Assembly: GCA_038501195.1 (NCBI GenBank)
Contig: JBBPUQ010000003.1
Span: forward strand, 3,116,501-3,180,500
Direction: 5' to 3'
Length of the DNA stretch: 64,000 nt
Origin: Nemania diffusa
Lineage: Eukaryota > Ascomycota > Sordariomycetes > Xylariales > Xylariaceae
The notes under the pieces were generated by a model, which saw nothing but the letters and a program-made list of their open reading frames with translations, was not told where the DNA came from and did no database searches. Shown piece by piece: positions 10,893-22,776 of the stretch. Within the stretch, counting starts at the first letter, position 1, and every line of letters begins with the position of its first letter. The position numbers and the translations under genes are program-made.

Positions 10893-13800
10893 TCATCTGA
10901 AGTCCGAAGGATGATACATGACACTAGGGCCCGCTAGGTGGACTTGGGAGTGGCCGAGGCCGTACGAGCCAAAGGCGTTCGGGTGCTGAGGTACGGCCGT
11001 TGGGACGTTGGATCCGTTTTGCCAGCAGTCCCAGAGGCTGTCTAGATCAAATTCCGAATCACCTCCGCTCAACGTGTCAACACCCTGTGCCACGCCGCCG
11101 GCGTTTGTTATCCCGCTGCTTAGAGATAGGCTTCCCTCTGGACTCGGTTGCTGCATGCTAGAGGGTATAATTGGCATTGACGACATTTCCGGCGGCGCTG
11201 TGGTGACTGAGCTCGCCTCTTCACTAAACGTTGAGGTTGTAGGAATAGGGATTGGCTCGCGATTTCCTAGCCGGAAGAAATTACCTACTGGATCAAACCC
11301 GACGGTGTGGGAGAATGTTGCTAGTGTTGGGATCTTGCGACCAGGTAGGTACAGTCTTTTAACCGTCGGTGCCCGCTGTTCGTTCGCCTTGTCAAAACTT
11401 TCAACAATGTATGAAACCCGCTCCGCCTGCTTGTCATTTTGGGAGCAGAACCTCAGAATCGATATTGCGCTGTTAATAGATTTCCGAGCGTCAGGATTAT
11501 GATAAAGCGACGCAAACTCATTGCTCAGTACAATTAGCGCCGCCGCAAATACACAGTGTCTGCTCCATATTAGCTATCATAATGGGCGTATCAAAAGATC
11601 ACCTACATAACGAATGGGTTGCATTGCGGCAAATAATTCTTATGTAAAACGGCCTGCGTGAGGACTAAAATATGCTGCGATGCCTCCACACAGGTTTGAG
11701 CGAAATTCTCCATTTTGTGGGTTAGGCGCGATAGTTTGGAGTTGTTAGCTATCAACCCTGCTGCACTTTTGTTGAGCAAGCAGAGGAAATAGGGTCTCGT
11801 TAATAGCATGACAGAATGGCAGTGAAGAAGGTTGACATGCAAGATTGCAATGCCCTGTGTAGCGTCGATTGGTTCATTTACTAACCGTCTCCAATCAAGA
11901 GATGGAGGTAATTCTCTATTCCAGGCTCCCAGGTGGGTTGCAAGTTCCTGGCCTACTGCGGTTGAAATCTTCCTCTTTGAGTAGACGCGTTTGAGAGTCA
12001 TCCCAATGACCTGACAGGTCCTAACTGCGGCCTCAAGGGCTGCTAGATGCGTCGCCTTGGTGCACATGCTCGCAGGAGAGCCGGTAGTAGTTCTTGAGGT
12101 CTCGAAGGTGCTGTCAGAGCAATCCTCTTCGGATATAGCAGTCGGCCGACCCAGACATGCCGAAAGAAAGCGGTCAAGAACGAACAACGTCCTCCACAGA
12201 TTTCTGCGTACTAAGCGCTCTTCGGGTTGGAATACTTCCATGCTCTCTTCTCTATGGAGCCCTAAGGCAAAAGCAGAGCGAACTGCCATTCCTAATTGGC
12301 AGTGTTAGATATAAGCCGCTACAAAGAACAGATACCCGCATGCTGTGGTAGAAAATACCGCTCAAACACCGGGGGTCTTACCATAATAAGCATAAGCCGC
12401 GTTTCGCTTGGAAATTGCTAGCATATAAAGAGACATCAAGATGAGAGCTTGTATAGACCAGAAGTCGGCGTCTTCGAAACCAGAAACTGGATCAGCGAGA
12501 CTTTTGGCGCTGCGGAAGAATGATTCTGCACGATTAGCCGTCTCGGAACGGAGCTTGTCAATCACCGCAGCCTCATCGCTTGCGGGAAGAGGGGCGGCCA
12601 TAACCAAACCAACAGCGAATACTAAGTAAAGGAGGCACAGGAGGGACGGTGTAACACCGAGCGGGTCCTTGTAACACTCCTCGGCAGACTTCAAGAAAGC
12701 GTGCTTGTCGAAGACTTCGATGAACCCTGCGGTCTGTAATTATAAGTCTTATGTTCCTTTCATGATGAATGAACACGTACATTTGTGAAGAAGGAACTTA
12801 TTAGGACGTTGGCGGTTCGCTGGTCGGGCAAGACCCCAATTGGCCTTAAATCTTGAGGCAGTGAAATTGCATTCTCCATGATCATGTGCCGGCGAGGATC
12901 TATCGTGAACTCAGAGGGTCCAGAAATGTTTTCAACAATCATACGGATCCACTGTAGATATGAAAGTGTAGCAGAGTCGCCGATATAGACTGGAAACTAC
13001 GTCAGCCCCTCTCAAATTATACTGTTATCGGAAGTAAGACTAGATCTTGTTGAGAGATATACTCCTTGATAGCGCCGTCGTCATCAAGAATCATAGAGGC
13101 CTTATTGGATAGGTGATAGAAGTGATTCCGTGCTAGGATTATCTGGGGTATGAACCTAAAAGATGCTAACTTACGAAGTCTTCCTGTAGAGTCCTGGAGC
13201 ATTCGATTCTGAGGGTAGACCTCGGCCTCTTCGGCAGCCATACTAGCATTACTTAGTTTTGAACGGTTATCGAAGTCTCCGTCAGTCTCGGTCAAATGGG
13301 GGCGAGCTATCCCGGCCTGCTTATTCCCATGTTTTGCCAACACAGTTCTGCTAAAATTGGCCTCTCCCGATTCGGTAATCTGGTTCCACGGCATTAAGGA
13401 GGAGTTGATTTTGGCATTTTCTTGCCCAGCCTGAATAGAAACTTTCAACATATTTGGCGGGTCGTCCACATGACGACGCTTGGTAGGTGGGCTGTCTTGT
13501 GGGCCTGCGGAATCTGAGCTGTTAGGCGTATACTGACAATCAAGTTGTCGCTTTGTACATGTGTTACACGGTCTCAGACCGTTGCACTATTCAATATTAG
13601 TTAGGGCGTTTAGGGGATCAAAGTGTTTAAGCTAGTTGAACAAAATAGTTCCCGTCGTGGGGTTTCAGTTGTCATCGGCTACTTGCTGATAAAACCTAGT
13701 CGGGCAAAGCAAGTCGGGGGCAACTGGGTAATTTGCCTAATTCCCTAACCCCTAATTAACAGTACTTGAAATCCATATAGGGATGCACACCACTTCCTGT

Positions 13801-14003
13801 TCCATTTTGTGTGCCGCTGTTGGCATAAGGAGTTGGTCTCAAGGGGGGGACGGTGCAGGTCGGAAAGGACTCCAGTTTACACAAAAGGATGGACTAAAAG
13901 AGCGGAGACAAGAAGTACTGACCTTCTGTTTCCTACGTTTACAGGAGTCGCAGGCTTGAGCAGTACGCTGCCTTTTGTCTGGATCAACCTTGGGCCGAGT
14001 CAT
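10893..14003 (-). CDS. Zn2Cys6 fungal transcription factor (six exons)
   Basis: This is a nuclear regulator rebuilt from six exons whose phases all agree: 14003..13923, 13586..13175, 12989..12781, 12733..12382, 12291..11607 and 11559..10893, giving about 801 residues. Exon 1 is short and ends inside the zinc cluster (ACDSCKRRKQK). A 336-bp intron separates it from CNGLRPCNTCTKRQLDC. The completed cluster has Cys18, 21, 28, 34, 37 and 44, with the same spacing as the neighbouring factor. The middle homology region includes YIGDSATLSYLQWIRMI, GMAVRSAFALGLHREES and RRNLWRTLFVLDRFLSACLG. The C-terminal 200 residues are Ser/Pro/Gly-rich and probably activating. Without exon 1 the gene looks as if half its DNA-binding domain were missing; the ATG at 14003 restores it. 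The 3.8-kb region upstream is unusually long for a fungal promoter. Confidence 0.88.
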
Positions 14004-14872
14004 AGTGGTTGGGAAGTCAGGTCACATCCGCCATCCGACCAGGAGCTACGAAGTGACTGGCGGGGCTTTAGTTGAGAAATGTCTTAATGAGGAGTCGGAG
14101 CGGCGCCGATTTAAGGGGCTAGCAAAGTGAACGGTCTCGGATGCGGACAAGAGGGACACTTCAGCCCTATCGGGGCCCAGATGGGGATGTAAGACTCGAG
14201 AGATCTCACGGGGACGATCTACTTGCTTGGGGCGATAGTCCTCTTGGCCCAATACAATTATCGGCGTGCATGTAGTATCGGTAGCGGACCCTTTACGTAG
14301 TGGTGTAGATAAGTAGGTAACAACGATATATCAGAAAGAGAGAAGGGAAGGGTATTTCTAAATAGGAGCTAGGACGGGATATTGAACCGGGTGCTGGACA
14401 GGGCACCCAACCGCCGAAGGCGAGCGCCAACGAGCCAACAATGGCAATACCAGAGTTCCTTTTTTCTTCTTTGCCGACCAGATCGAGCGCCCGAAATAAA
14501 AGAGACAGGATGGGATGATAATGAGATCGGCCACCTGTACTGGAAGGGGGATGGCAGCAAAGAAGAGGGCCACCTCAAGCCAAGATCGAGAGCAGAATGC
14601 AAGGGCAGAGATTCGGGGGAGGTCAAGGGGACCCTGGTCTGGATTTCGTTCGACTGCCCATCATGACTGATGTGACAACGAGGAAATTTCATTAGGCGAT
14701 GGATGATACAGGGCTATGAGCTGGGAACGGCCATGATTGGGTAATGTAATCGTGGATCAATCAACTGAGACTCCCGTTCAGGTCGGGATGGCGGGATGGT
14801 GGCGCCAGACACGCATCGAGCGAAACGAAAAGAAAGGCAGAAAGAAGCAAAGGCGCAGTCGTTAGTCGTTGT

Positions 14873-14948
14873 AGTAAGTAAGTAAGTAAGTGAGTAAGTA
14901 CGCATAGGCAGGCATACAGGCATACAGGCAGGCATGTAGGCAGGCATT
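14873..14948. repeat. Microsatellite cluster (AAGT)n and (GGCATACA)n
   Basis: About seven near-perfect AAGT units run directly into imperfect copies of a GGCATACA / GGCAGGCAT motif. Confidence 0.85.
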
Positions 14949-15053
14949 CAACCTGATTCTCGCTACCAACGTGTACTGCGTATAGCTTGTGGCCAATTAG
15001 TCTACCTACATAGTCTAGTACACGAGTAGAGCTGAATCATAATGTGCTATTAA

Positions 15054-15140
15054 GCACAACACAACACAACACAACACACAGCACATCGGGGGCAGAACGC
15101 GGCAGGATACAGGCACAACACGACACGACACGGCACAGGA
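15054..15140. repeat. ACAAC tandem repeat and CACGACA-type repeat
   Basis: A run of five-base ACAAC units is followed after about 25 bp by a related ACACGACACGACACGGC tract. Confidence 0.8.
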
Positions 15141-17802
15141 CTCGCTCGCTTGCTGAAGCAGAGCCGGAGGCGCAAGAAATAGGCGGCTTGTAGTATAGGG
15201 ATGGATGGGAGACCTGAGCATGTTTGCTGTAGGGATTAGGCAGCATGAGTGTGTGCAGCTTCAAGGTCGGAGGCGCATGTTGACGTCTGTACTCGCATGC
15301 AACTAATTCTCATAGGTAGACGAATTAGATGCACGGTTTCTTGTCAACCGAAAAAAAAAAAAAACCTAAAACAATTAATTAGTTGCCTATAAGAGAACGT
15401 CGCTATGCATGCGCACACCACGAGGTATAGTCCATACCGAGCGTAGGTGGTATTACTACGTACACAAATATGTATGTATGTACTGTTGTACGGTCGTGGT
15501 GACGCCGAGCACTGTGATATTATGTGTACTTGGTGGAAAGATGATTGCTCATATATCTGCCTCCTGGGCATTCTGGTACGTAGCACCGCGGGAAGCAGCC
15601 GACCTCAGTGAACGAATGCTTATCTTTCGTCCATCTGCCTGGCGCCCTTTGCGGACGTTCATCTGTAATGCAAAAGGGACGAGATGAGCAAACGACAAAG
15701 TAATACGTACTCCTAATGGTCCGATTGGCCAATACAGCTCACCGGTTATAACTTAAGACTTCTCGACCATGGTGGCAGCCATAGCAGATGGATCGACGTC
15801 TGCATGTGTATGTACGTGCAGAACAGTACCTTCTTGCGTCTAAGTAGGTACTTCTGAAATGGGTAGTAGGTGGGAAAAGGAGGCATAAGAGGCGGCAGTA
15901 TGAGAAGAAAAAGCAGGTGGTGGCGCGTGTGATGCATGGAAGTGTAGTGTAGGAATGTATGTAGCGATGTACGATGTACGATGACGGAGCTAGTGGTGGT
16001 GCTTCACGGTGGGTGGTGGCGGGGTTCTATCTACTGGGGTTCGAAGTTACATGCAACTGCAGAATACCTCGGTCTCGGTCTATTTAAGTATATACATATG
16101 TATGTATGTGTTATGCGCCTACATGCTCTGTACCTAAGGAGGGCGAAGAACGGTTCGCAGCATGTTTCTTTTTGTACTGTCAGTATGCCAAGTATAGCTG
16201 TGGATCATCTCTTCCTAGCATATACCCTGTCTTGTCAGCGTTTCTGTACCTTACCGTCCCGCCCGCCTGCTAAGGATCATCCACTAATGTGCATACCTGA
16301 CCCCTAAGGCACTACAGGTACATAATAGGCCGTTTGTGTCTACCTAAAGGCCAGGGCAAGGGCCTAGGCAGTTCCAGGTTTCAAGGTTACCAGATAGGTA
16401 GTCCTACATGGGTCTTGCGTACTGTACTGGATAGGGAGGTAGTGCTCGCCCAATGGAGGGCTATCCACATTTTGCGGCTCGTTTCACCTTCTTCTTCCTC
16501 GTGACCTGCATATCGTCATCAATCAGAATGCTATCGAGGTAGTACATACCTGCCTAAGGTACCTAGTTCGGTAATTCTACATCAATGCTTTACACAACCC
16601 ACGAACCGAAACCTCCCAGGGTGTTGGTGACAGGCAACTGATCGGCAAAGATATACTTACCTACATTCGTATCAAATTGCACTTCCCCCTCGGCATATCA
16701 TTCTCCAGTTCCTTTCTGCATCTATCAATCCCAGGCATGTAAGGAGAACTACCAGTCACCCTGCCGTACTATGTTCCACAAATTCACGTATCTGTGGGTT
16801 CATGACATTTGATAGACATCCATCACCACCTTCGGCTTTTGTGTCCCTGCGGATAATGCACCCGGCTAGTGGCCGCTCAGAAGCCGTCGGTGACAATTAG
16901 TAACTGCATTGTACTAAATATCTTGCAGTTCGTTAGCACAGACATCATCCGTCTGATAACGCACCATTATCTGACCTCTTTTATACTCCAAAACGGCGCG
17001 CTTCTCTCTTGTTGCTTTTAGTTTCCACCGTAAGCCCGGGGGTTATGAGCCAATAGCGTTGTTAGCTCCCGTTTCGGTAATCTATCGGCAATCTCCTTTT
17101 ATTCATAATATCGGGATGATATAGAGACGATCTCCGGATACGATCTCTTACAAGAGTGAGTGGAGCATCTTATTCCACGGCGGCATGGGCGCCACATACC
17201 GCATATACCGTACCTACAGCCCGTTTCGGTCCGTGATACGAATAGTATGGTATGCTTTTCGTTAAATTTTACCCACGTGATCGTCTGGCAAATGATATAG
17301 GTCATCACCACCACTCCGCATTGACGCCTGCACTACACACGCTAACATGCCAATATTACTACCGAGACTTTTGACCTTTTTTTTTGATCCAACTCGTTCA
17401 CGAGAAGCTGTGCTACGTGCCCAGGGATTGCGTCTATTGGGCTTCGGCTCAGTCTAAGTCGAGGCTCTTAGCTTCGTGGCATTCGCCCAAAATGCCTCTG
17501 ACTCTGGTTACCGAAAAGATGTATCACTAACCAACTAACTCGGATGTGGTTTTTCTTGTTTGCACATCCGAAACAGAAATAACTCCCGAGTTGCGGTGAC
17601 TACGTACGCATTAACGTTATTCGTTGTCTTTTATACTGACTAGTTCTGGCCATCGAGATGCCTGTAGAATTTGGTGGCGCTTGTTCGGTTCTTGGGTTTT
17701 AAAGATAGCCAAGTGGCGTTGCCTTTCAGCAAGCCCTGATCTTCTATGCTCCTATGGCACTTCTTCTAGGGTATATCGACATTAAGTATAACTCAAGTTA
17801 AC

Positions 17803-19606
17803 ATGGCCATTAGTCAACAGCTGCCCACTTCAGCCCCTGGCCCCTCAGAGGCCTCTTACTCTGTACGCGATAATGCCCGCCATGCTGTAGAAGTTCTACT
17901 CCGGGCGTGCGAGCTAGAACTACCTATCGAATTCTCCCGGCACGTTCAAAATGTATTATTTGACAGCATATCTAGTACCGGGGATTCGGTTTGTTTACCC
18001 TGCCCCTTACGCCAGCAGGAGGCCTGCGCAGCGCTCAAGGCGCTCGAGGGATGTGCGGTGGCTGCAATCGCAGATCTCCAACACAAGGAGTGTCACAGAC
18101 AGATCAAAATAAACCTCGAACGAGTGACTTGTTTTTTGATGTCTGCCTACATTACGACGCTCGATGGCCTCGACAAATCTAACCCAAAAATCGGCCACCG
18201 GTTGCCTGGTTTGTTGTGCCCATTCTTGGCTCTCTGCGGCATCATCTATTAACTCCATGTGTGCAGATACCGACATTCATAATGCTCAATCAATCCTGTA
18301 CCGCCGTTTGTCCGCAGGACTCTATGAGACGCGAAATCCAGGCGCTTTTTACCATATTCATGGGTCTCTAGATGCGAGCACGACTCTGAGTATGATCGGC
18401 CTGCCCCCCTTTCTTCCCGGTTTAATCGACTATCATCAGTGTATCAAGACTATCGAAAATGCCGTCAAGCGTTTTTCTGTTGCAGAGCTAGAGTTACTAA
18501 ATCGAAGTTTCCAACAAGCTGGCACTGCTGTACTTTCACAAGAACAGTACAGGGAAACACCTCACGGTCGCATACTGCATTCGCTCCCCCCCTTTACTGT
18601 GCGACCTCTTGAGTTATCTACACCGCCAATCCCACTCGTAGAACCCGGGAATAGAGGGGGCCTGCCTCAATGTCTTCGTGGCATACGTGTCATCGAACTG
18701 TGTCGCGTGATCGCTGGTCCGACCATTGGCAGGTCGCTCGCGGCACACGGCGCATCAGTGTTAAAGGTTACCTCGTCTCAGCTGCCGGATGTGCCATTCT
18801 TTCAACTTGACGTCAACGCTGGAAAGCACACGACGTCACTTCACCTCAAAGACCCCGCTGACCGTGCCATATTTGATGCTCTTCTAGAAACGGCTGACGT
18901 GATTCTCGATGGCTATCGGCCTAGTGTAATCACGCGGCTGGGATACTCGCCGGAAACGCTGGTGGCTAAGGCCACTCGGCGAGGCCACGGGATAGTCTAT
19001 GTAGCGGAGGACTGTTTCGGAGGGTCAGGCATGCCTGGTACTGAATGGGCTGATCGCGCGGGCTGGCAGCAAATTGCAGACTGCGTCACGGGCGTAGCAT
19101 GGGAACAAGGCAACTTCATGGGTCTGGATGAGCCTGTGGTGCCGCCATTCCCCATGTCTGACTATGGCACGGGCAGTCTAGGCACCATCGTAGCACTAGC
19201 TGGCATTTACCGGCGCGCGACTGAGGGTGGCTCGTGGATGTGTCGGACCAGCCTCTCGCAGTACAACCTCTTTCTTCTCTCGCTCGGCCCGTATCCAGCA
19301 GAGGTCCAAAATGAACTACGGCGTCGTCACGACCCCCAGTTCTTCGAGCTGCGACATAGTGACTCAGTCGATGAGGTTGGGAAGCGCGCTCTCCGTAGCA
19401 TCCGCAGGCTTCATCCGAGGCTTTTCGCCGACAGCTTGATGCAGAGCGCGTATAGCTTGGGGTTCGGTGGTGTCGTTAGGTGGCCCAAAGAAGCGCTTGA
19501 GATACAAGGCTTGCGAATCGGCCACGTGCGCGCTACACGACCCAACGGCTTTGACACGCCGACATGGGAAGGCTGGGAAGAAGATAAGACGTTGTTGGAG
19601 AGCTAG
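17803..19606 (+). CDS. Class III (CaiB/BaiF-type) CoA-transferase family protein
   Basis: This belongs to the fungal branch of the CaiB/BaiF (formyl-CoA transferase-like, family III) CoA-transferases, which move CoA between carboxylic acids. Exon 1 is 17803..18208 and exon 2 is 18267..19606. The 58-bp intron (GTTTGT...CAG) joins HRLP to DTDIHNAQSILYRRLSA in frame, giving about 581 residues. Family hallmarks are LRGIRVIELCRVIAGPTIGRSLAAHGA (shortened here to GIRVIELCRVIAGPTIG), then ASVLKV, DPADRAIFDALLETADVILD, RPGWQQIADCVTG-like AGWQQIADCVTGVAWEQ, and PPFPMSDYGTG. The C-terminal part is less regular (residues about 480-560), but the frame is intact. The substrate is unknown. No other acyl-CoA enzyme lies nearby, so no pathway can be inferred. 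Confidence 0.88.
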
Positions 19607-21483
19607 TTGTACCCTCTGTCTCACCGGTTATTCTTGAGAGGCTACGTCCGAGAGCCTGCCTGATCATTCGACCCCCCTTAGGTGTCACTTTCCGGTTTCA
19701 CGGCAGGGGTCAGTGACAATTTTTGTGTGCCAGGTTCATGCGCAGTCTGTGACCAAGTTCGACGTTTCGTTAGATCCGGGTCTATCATCATGTAGCGTAA
19801 TCTCTCATGCAAGTCTCTCTGCCAATACCCCTATTATGGCATCCGACACTTAGTCATAGAGCAGGTTAGGTCTGGATACTAGTACTTCTATGCGCCTGTG
19901 GTAATACGATACACACCGCACAGCATATGCCGCGCTTTTTCTGACAGGTAATATACTAATACAGATAGTCATATGGTTGAGGCCTTCAGAATAATAGGTA
20001 GATATAATAATAATTCTAGGTAGAGGTAGCATCTATTGTGTCAAAGTATGCAGAGTGGAGCCCATGATGAAGCATGTGAAATACACAATTAATCATAAAT
20101 ATAATTAATACTAGATACAGAAACTAGTTGTAAGCACGTATCTCAAGTCAAGGCGCTGAGGATCTTGCGGCTGAGCACGTTTACGCCATCACCGATATTA
20201 GTGTTCAACCCCCTTCGCGGTCAATTTTTGATGTGACTAGAACTCCGGGTTACGATCGACGACCGCGTTACTGTAAGCTACATGAATGCCGCCGGCAAAC
20301 CTAGAGACCTCAAAATGACCTTGGCGATACATAGAAGTCTCGTATCTTTAGAATTATCTTGTGACCGGTTTCAAGCCATTATACAACGGTAAATTTTCCA
20401 AAGCTGCCCACCCACGCTCTCCACTAGTTACACCGCAGCCCGTAACAAATTCCCCAACCGGGGATGCCGTTTACATTATGCTTCACACCACCGAAATATT
20501 AATAGACAATATTTAAGGCATTACGAATACAGCTGGCATGGCCATCGATCTTAAAGAATCAGGGGCTTGCAGGACATTACGTGGGGGTAGAGGAACTATT
20601 TGCACAGTATTCTACATCTCTGCAATCAGCGTTTCCCGAGTATCTTTCGGGGTGGCTCCTGAACACTAATTGGTGGTCTCTGGACCCGAGGGGCTTAGTT
20701 TAGAGAGAACCTTAAAATACAAAACATCATATCACCCAAGGGCGGTAGAACAAAATAGTAAATGGAAAAGGGGCATAATATGTGAGGAGAATATAGAGTA
20801 ATAATCAGGTTAATGTTGTGGACTTGTAGAATTCTCCTATAATTGAGTGAGTTACTAGTAGTTCTGCTAATTACACTTCCCAACTCTTAATGTTCACACT
20901 TAAAACTCGGCGTGGCTAATCAATGAGTGAAAGAAAGGGGGAGGGGCAAAAGCCTCTGATTAAGAAAATACGACGTTACTTAATAAAATCACGTTTTGGG
21001 GGTATTTGACACAATCGGAAAATATGAAGATACAATAGTCCTTCAAGAAGCATTCTCACAATGTATTGTTACATTGATCATGTCCGTAGATATAGTTGGT
21101 AGACGTTCGTACAATCTCGATAGGTACTTATACATATAAACGGAGCAACCCCGCATAACCAGGTAGGTAGGTATACATGCACCATCCCCGGACCATAGCC
21201 TACCTTAGGTACTCCAGATACCTCTTACAGCTTACACACATGATAATATAAATGCATAAGCCACGGAGCAACCAACAGCCGATAATAATAACAATAGCGC
21301 GATCTGCTATACGTATAGAGAGGCGGGATAAGGTCGATAGCTTCGGATGAACCAGCGCATATCGCAACGCATTGCATCGCCCCCTGCATTAAGTTAGGTA
21401 GCGCATAGACTAAACCGGGTTCCCTATTCCCACCTTCATCAACGCCCCGGCGTCGTCATTCCTCCCCGCGTCCCCTCACGCCG
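19607..21483. other. Intergenic, no gene seen
   Basis: This is about 1.9 kb of AT-leaning sequence with no coding frame that shows motifs. The last ~100 bp turn abruptly C-rich just before the broken GC-rich gene. Confidence 0.55.
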
Positions 21484-22283
21484 ATGCATAGAGGGACCAA
21501 CAAAGCCAGGGCCATTCCCACCAGCACCACGGGGCCGTTTCACTTCGGCGCGCTCCCCACCGAGGTCCAGCTGCAGGTCCTGGAGAGCTCGGACCTGCTC
21601 ACGCCGACGCGCGAGGTGTGCTGGGACCCGGTGACGGGCTACAAGCTGCCGTCCCGCGGCGGCGGCGGCGGACGGGGCGCGTGGCGGGCGCCCTGAGGCG
21701 CGCCCGTCGACTACGCCGCCACCACCTTCCTCGCCGCCCTGCGCTGCCTCTACTACCTGGAGCTGCCTACCTTCCCTGTTATTGGCGTGCGCCGAAAGGA
21801 CGCCGCCGAGAGGGCGCGGGCCAACTTCTTCCGCGCGCGAGCGGGGCCTTGGACGGCCTGCGGTTCCTGCGCGTCTCTGGCTTCTGGGATGATGACCCTG
21901 CGCGGGACAGGTTCGCGCACGACGCGGCGGGGGCGGTGGCGGGTCAGAAGGGGCATTTCATGGTCTTGAGGACCTTTGTGCGGGAGCGCGTCTGGCCGAT
22001 GATCGACCCCGAGTGTGGGCCGCCTCGTCTCCCCTGGCAACTCCTGGTAGAGATACAGGGACCGGAGCTTGACTTATCACGATACAGCATCGGGAAGAAA
22101 GGAGAGCAGATTCGCGACAAGAGGAAGGACACTGAGCGATTCGGTGAACCCACTGCCTCGCGCTTTATATCTTGGAGACCACAACCTCACGACGATCTGA
22201 AAGGAGGTTGGGTTGAAGAGGAACAAGATGGCGGCGAATGGATTGAAGAGATATGGATTCGAAGGTTGAATAAGCTTAATTAA
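21484..22283 (+). pseudogene. Broken F-box-like fungal gene (GC-rich)
   Basis: The first frame (21484-21693) begins MHRGTNKARAIPTSTTG and then FGALPTEVQLQVLESSDLLT, an F-box-like LPxExxxxILE helix pair followed by REVCWDPVTGYKLP. This is the opening of a common uncharacterised fungal family. A TGA at 21694 interrupts it. The same frame then reads VDYAATTFLAALRCLYYLEL. From about 21850 the similarity jumps to another frame: LDGLRFLRVSGFWDDD, then HFMVLRTFVRERVWPMIDPE, to a stop at 22283. At least one stop and one frameshift are needed, and a middle segment seems missing. No GT-AG intron repairs it. A GGC-repeat tract (about 21656-21675) sits at the breakpoint and may have caused slippage. The GC content is much higher than in the neighbours. 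A sequencing or assembly error is an alternative. Confidence 0.55.
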
Positions 22284-22776
22284 AGGTATTTACTCATTAC
22301 TCAAACGAAAGCACGCCGGGATATTGAAAGCTAACGGACGTCCGTTACTGAAACTGATACTGTAGGAATCAGTCATCCAAATGTAGGAATGATGATGCCT
22401 ACGGCGTGCGCCCTCTGATGATGCCCTCCTTGTAGAAAATAGCGTAAGCTCTAATGCTCTAGATGTGAAAGGAAAAGCGCAATCCGAGTAAGGAATATAA
22501 TATGAAGGGGAAAAGAAATACTGATTAAGTCGAGACGGAGTTTGCAACAACCAATGGTGTTTTCGAAGCAACACATGAGTCGTTGTATCATGTTGTACTA
22601 AAGTTTAGACTAATTAAGGCTTCTATACTTTATGCAAAGACGGATAGTTGAATCCAGGGCTATCAGGCGTCAAACAAATCCAAAGCTGATGTAAATGTTA
22701 TAAGTCTATAGGTTCATTTACAAGCAGGCATTACAAAATGTATAGGTACAGGATTACCCCCTTACTTCTAGCCAGT
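22284..22776. other. Intergenic 3' region
   Basis: This 493-bp spacer lies between the broken F-box-like gene and the 3' end of the protein X gene. Nothing is recognised in it. Confidence 0.55.

Larger units (their letters stand above)
14004..17802. promoter_or_regulatory. Long divergent non-coding region with microsatellites
   Basis: These 3.8 kb lie between the start of the six-exon regulator (minus) and the CoA-transferase start (plus). I see no frame with family motifs or a plausible exon chain. The region is rich in short tandem repeats: AAGT at 14873-14900, GGCATACA-type units at 14907-14948, ACAAC at about 15054-15080, a poly-A run at 15350-15364, and TATG units near 15470 and 16100. 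It also has many TAGGTA/TACCTA palindromic words. It may hold long 5' UTRs, enhancers or an unrecognised non-coding transcript; the sequence alone does not decide. Confidence 0.5.

Noticed and set aside
14369..14692. Overlapping open frames on both strands near 14.4-14.7 kb
   Set aside because: They have no family similarity by eye. The open frames on both strands look like chance.
16021..16060. GGTTCGAA word resembling a tRNA B-box
   Set aside because: No matching A-box, acceptor stem or cloverleaf could be built around it. I found no tRNA elsewhere either.
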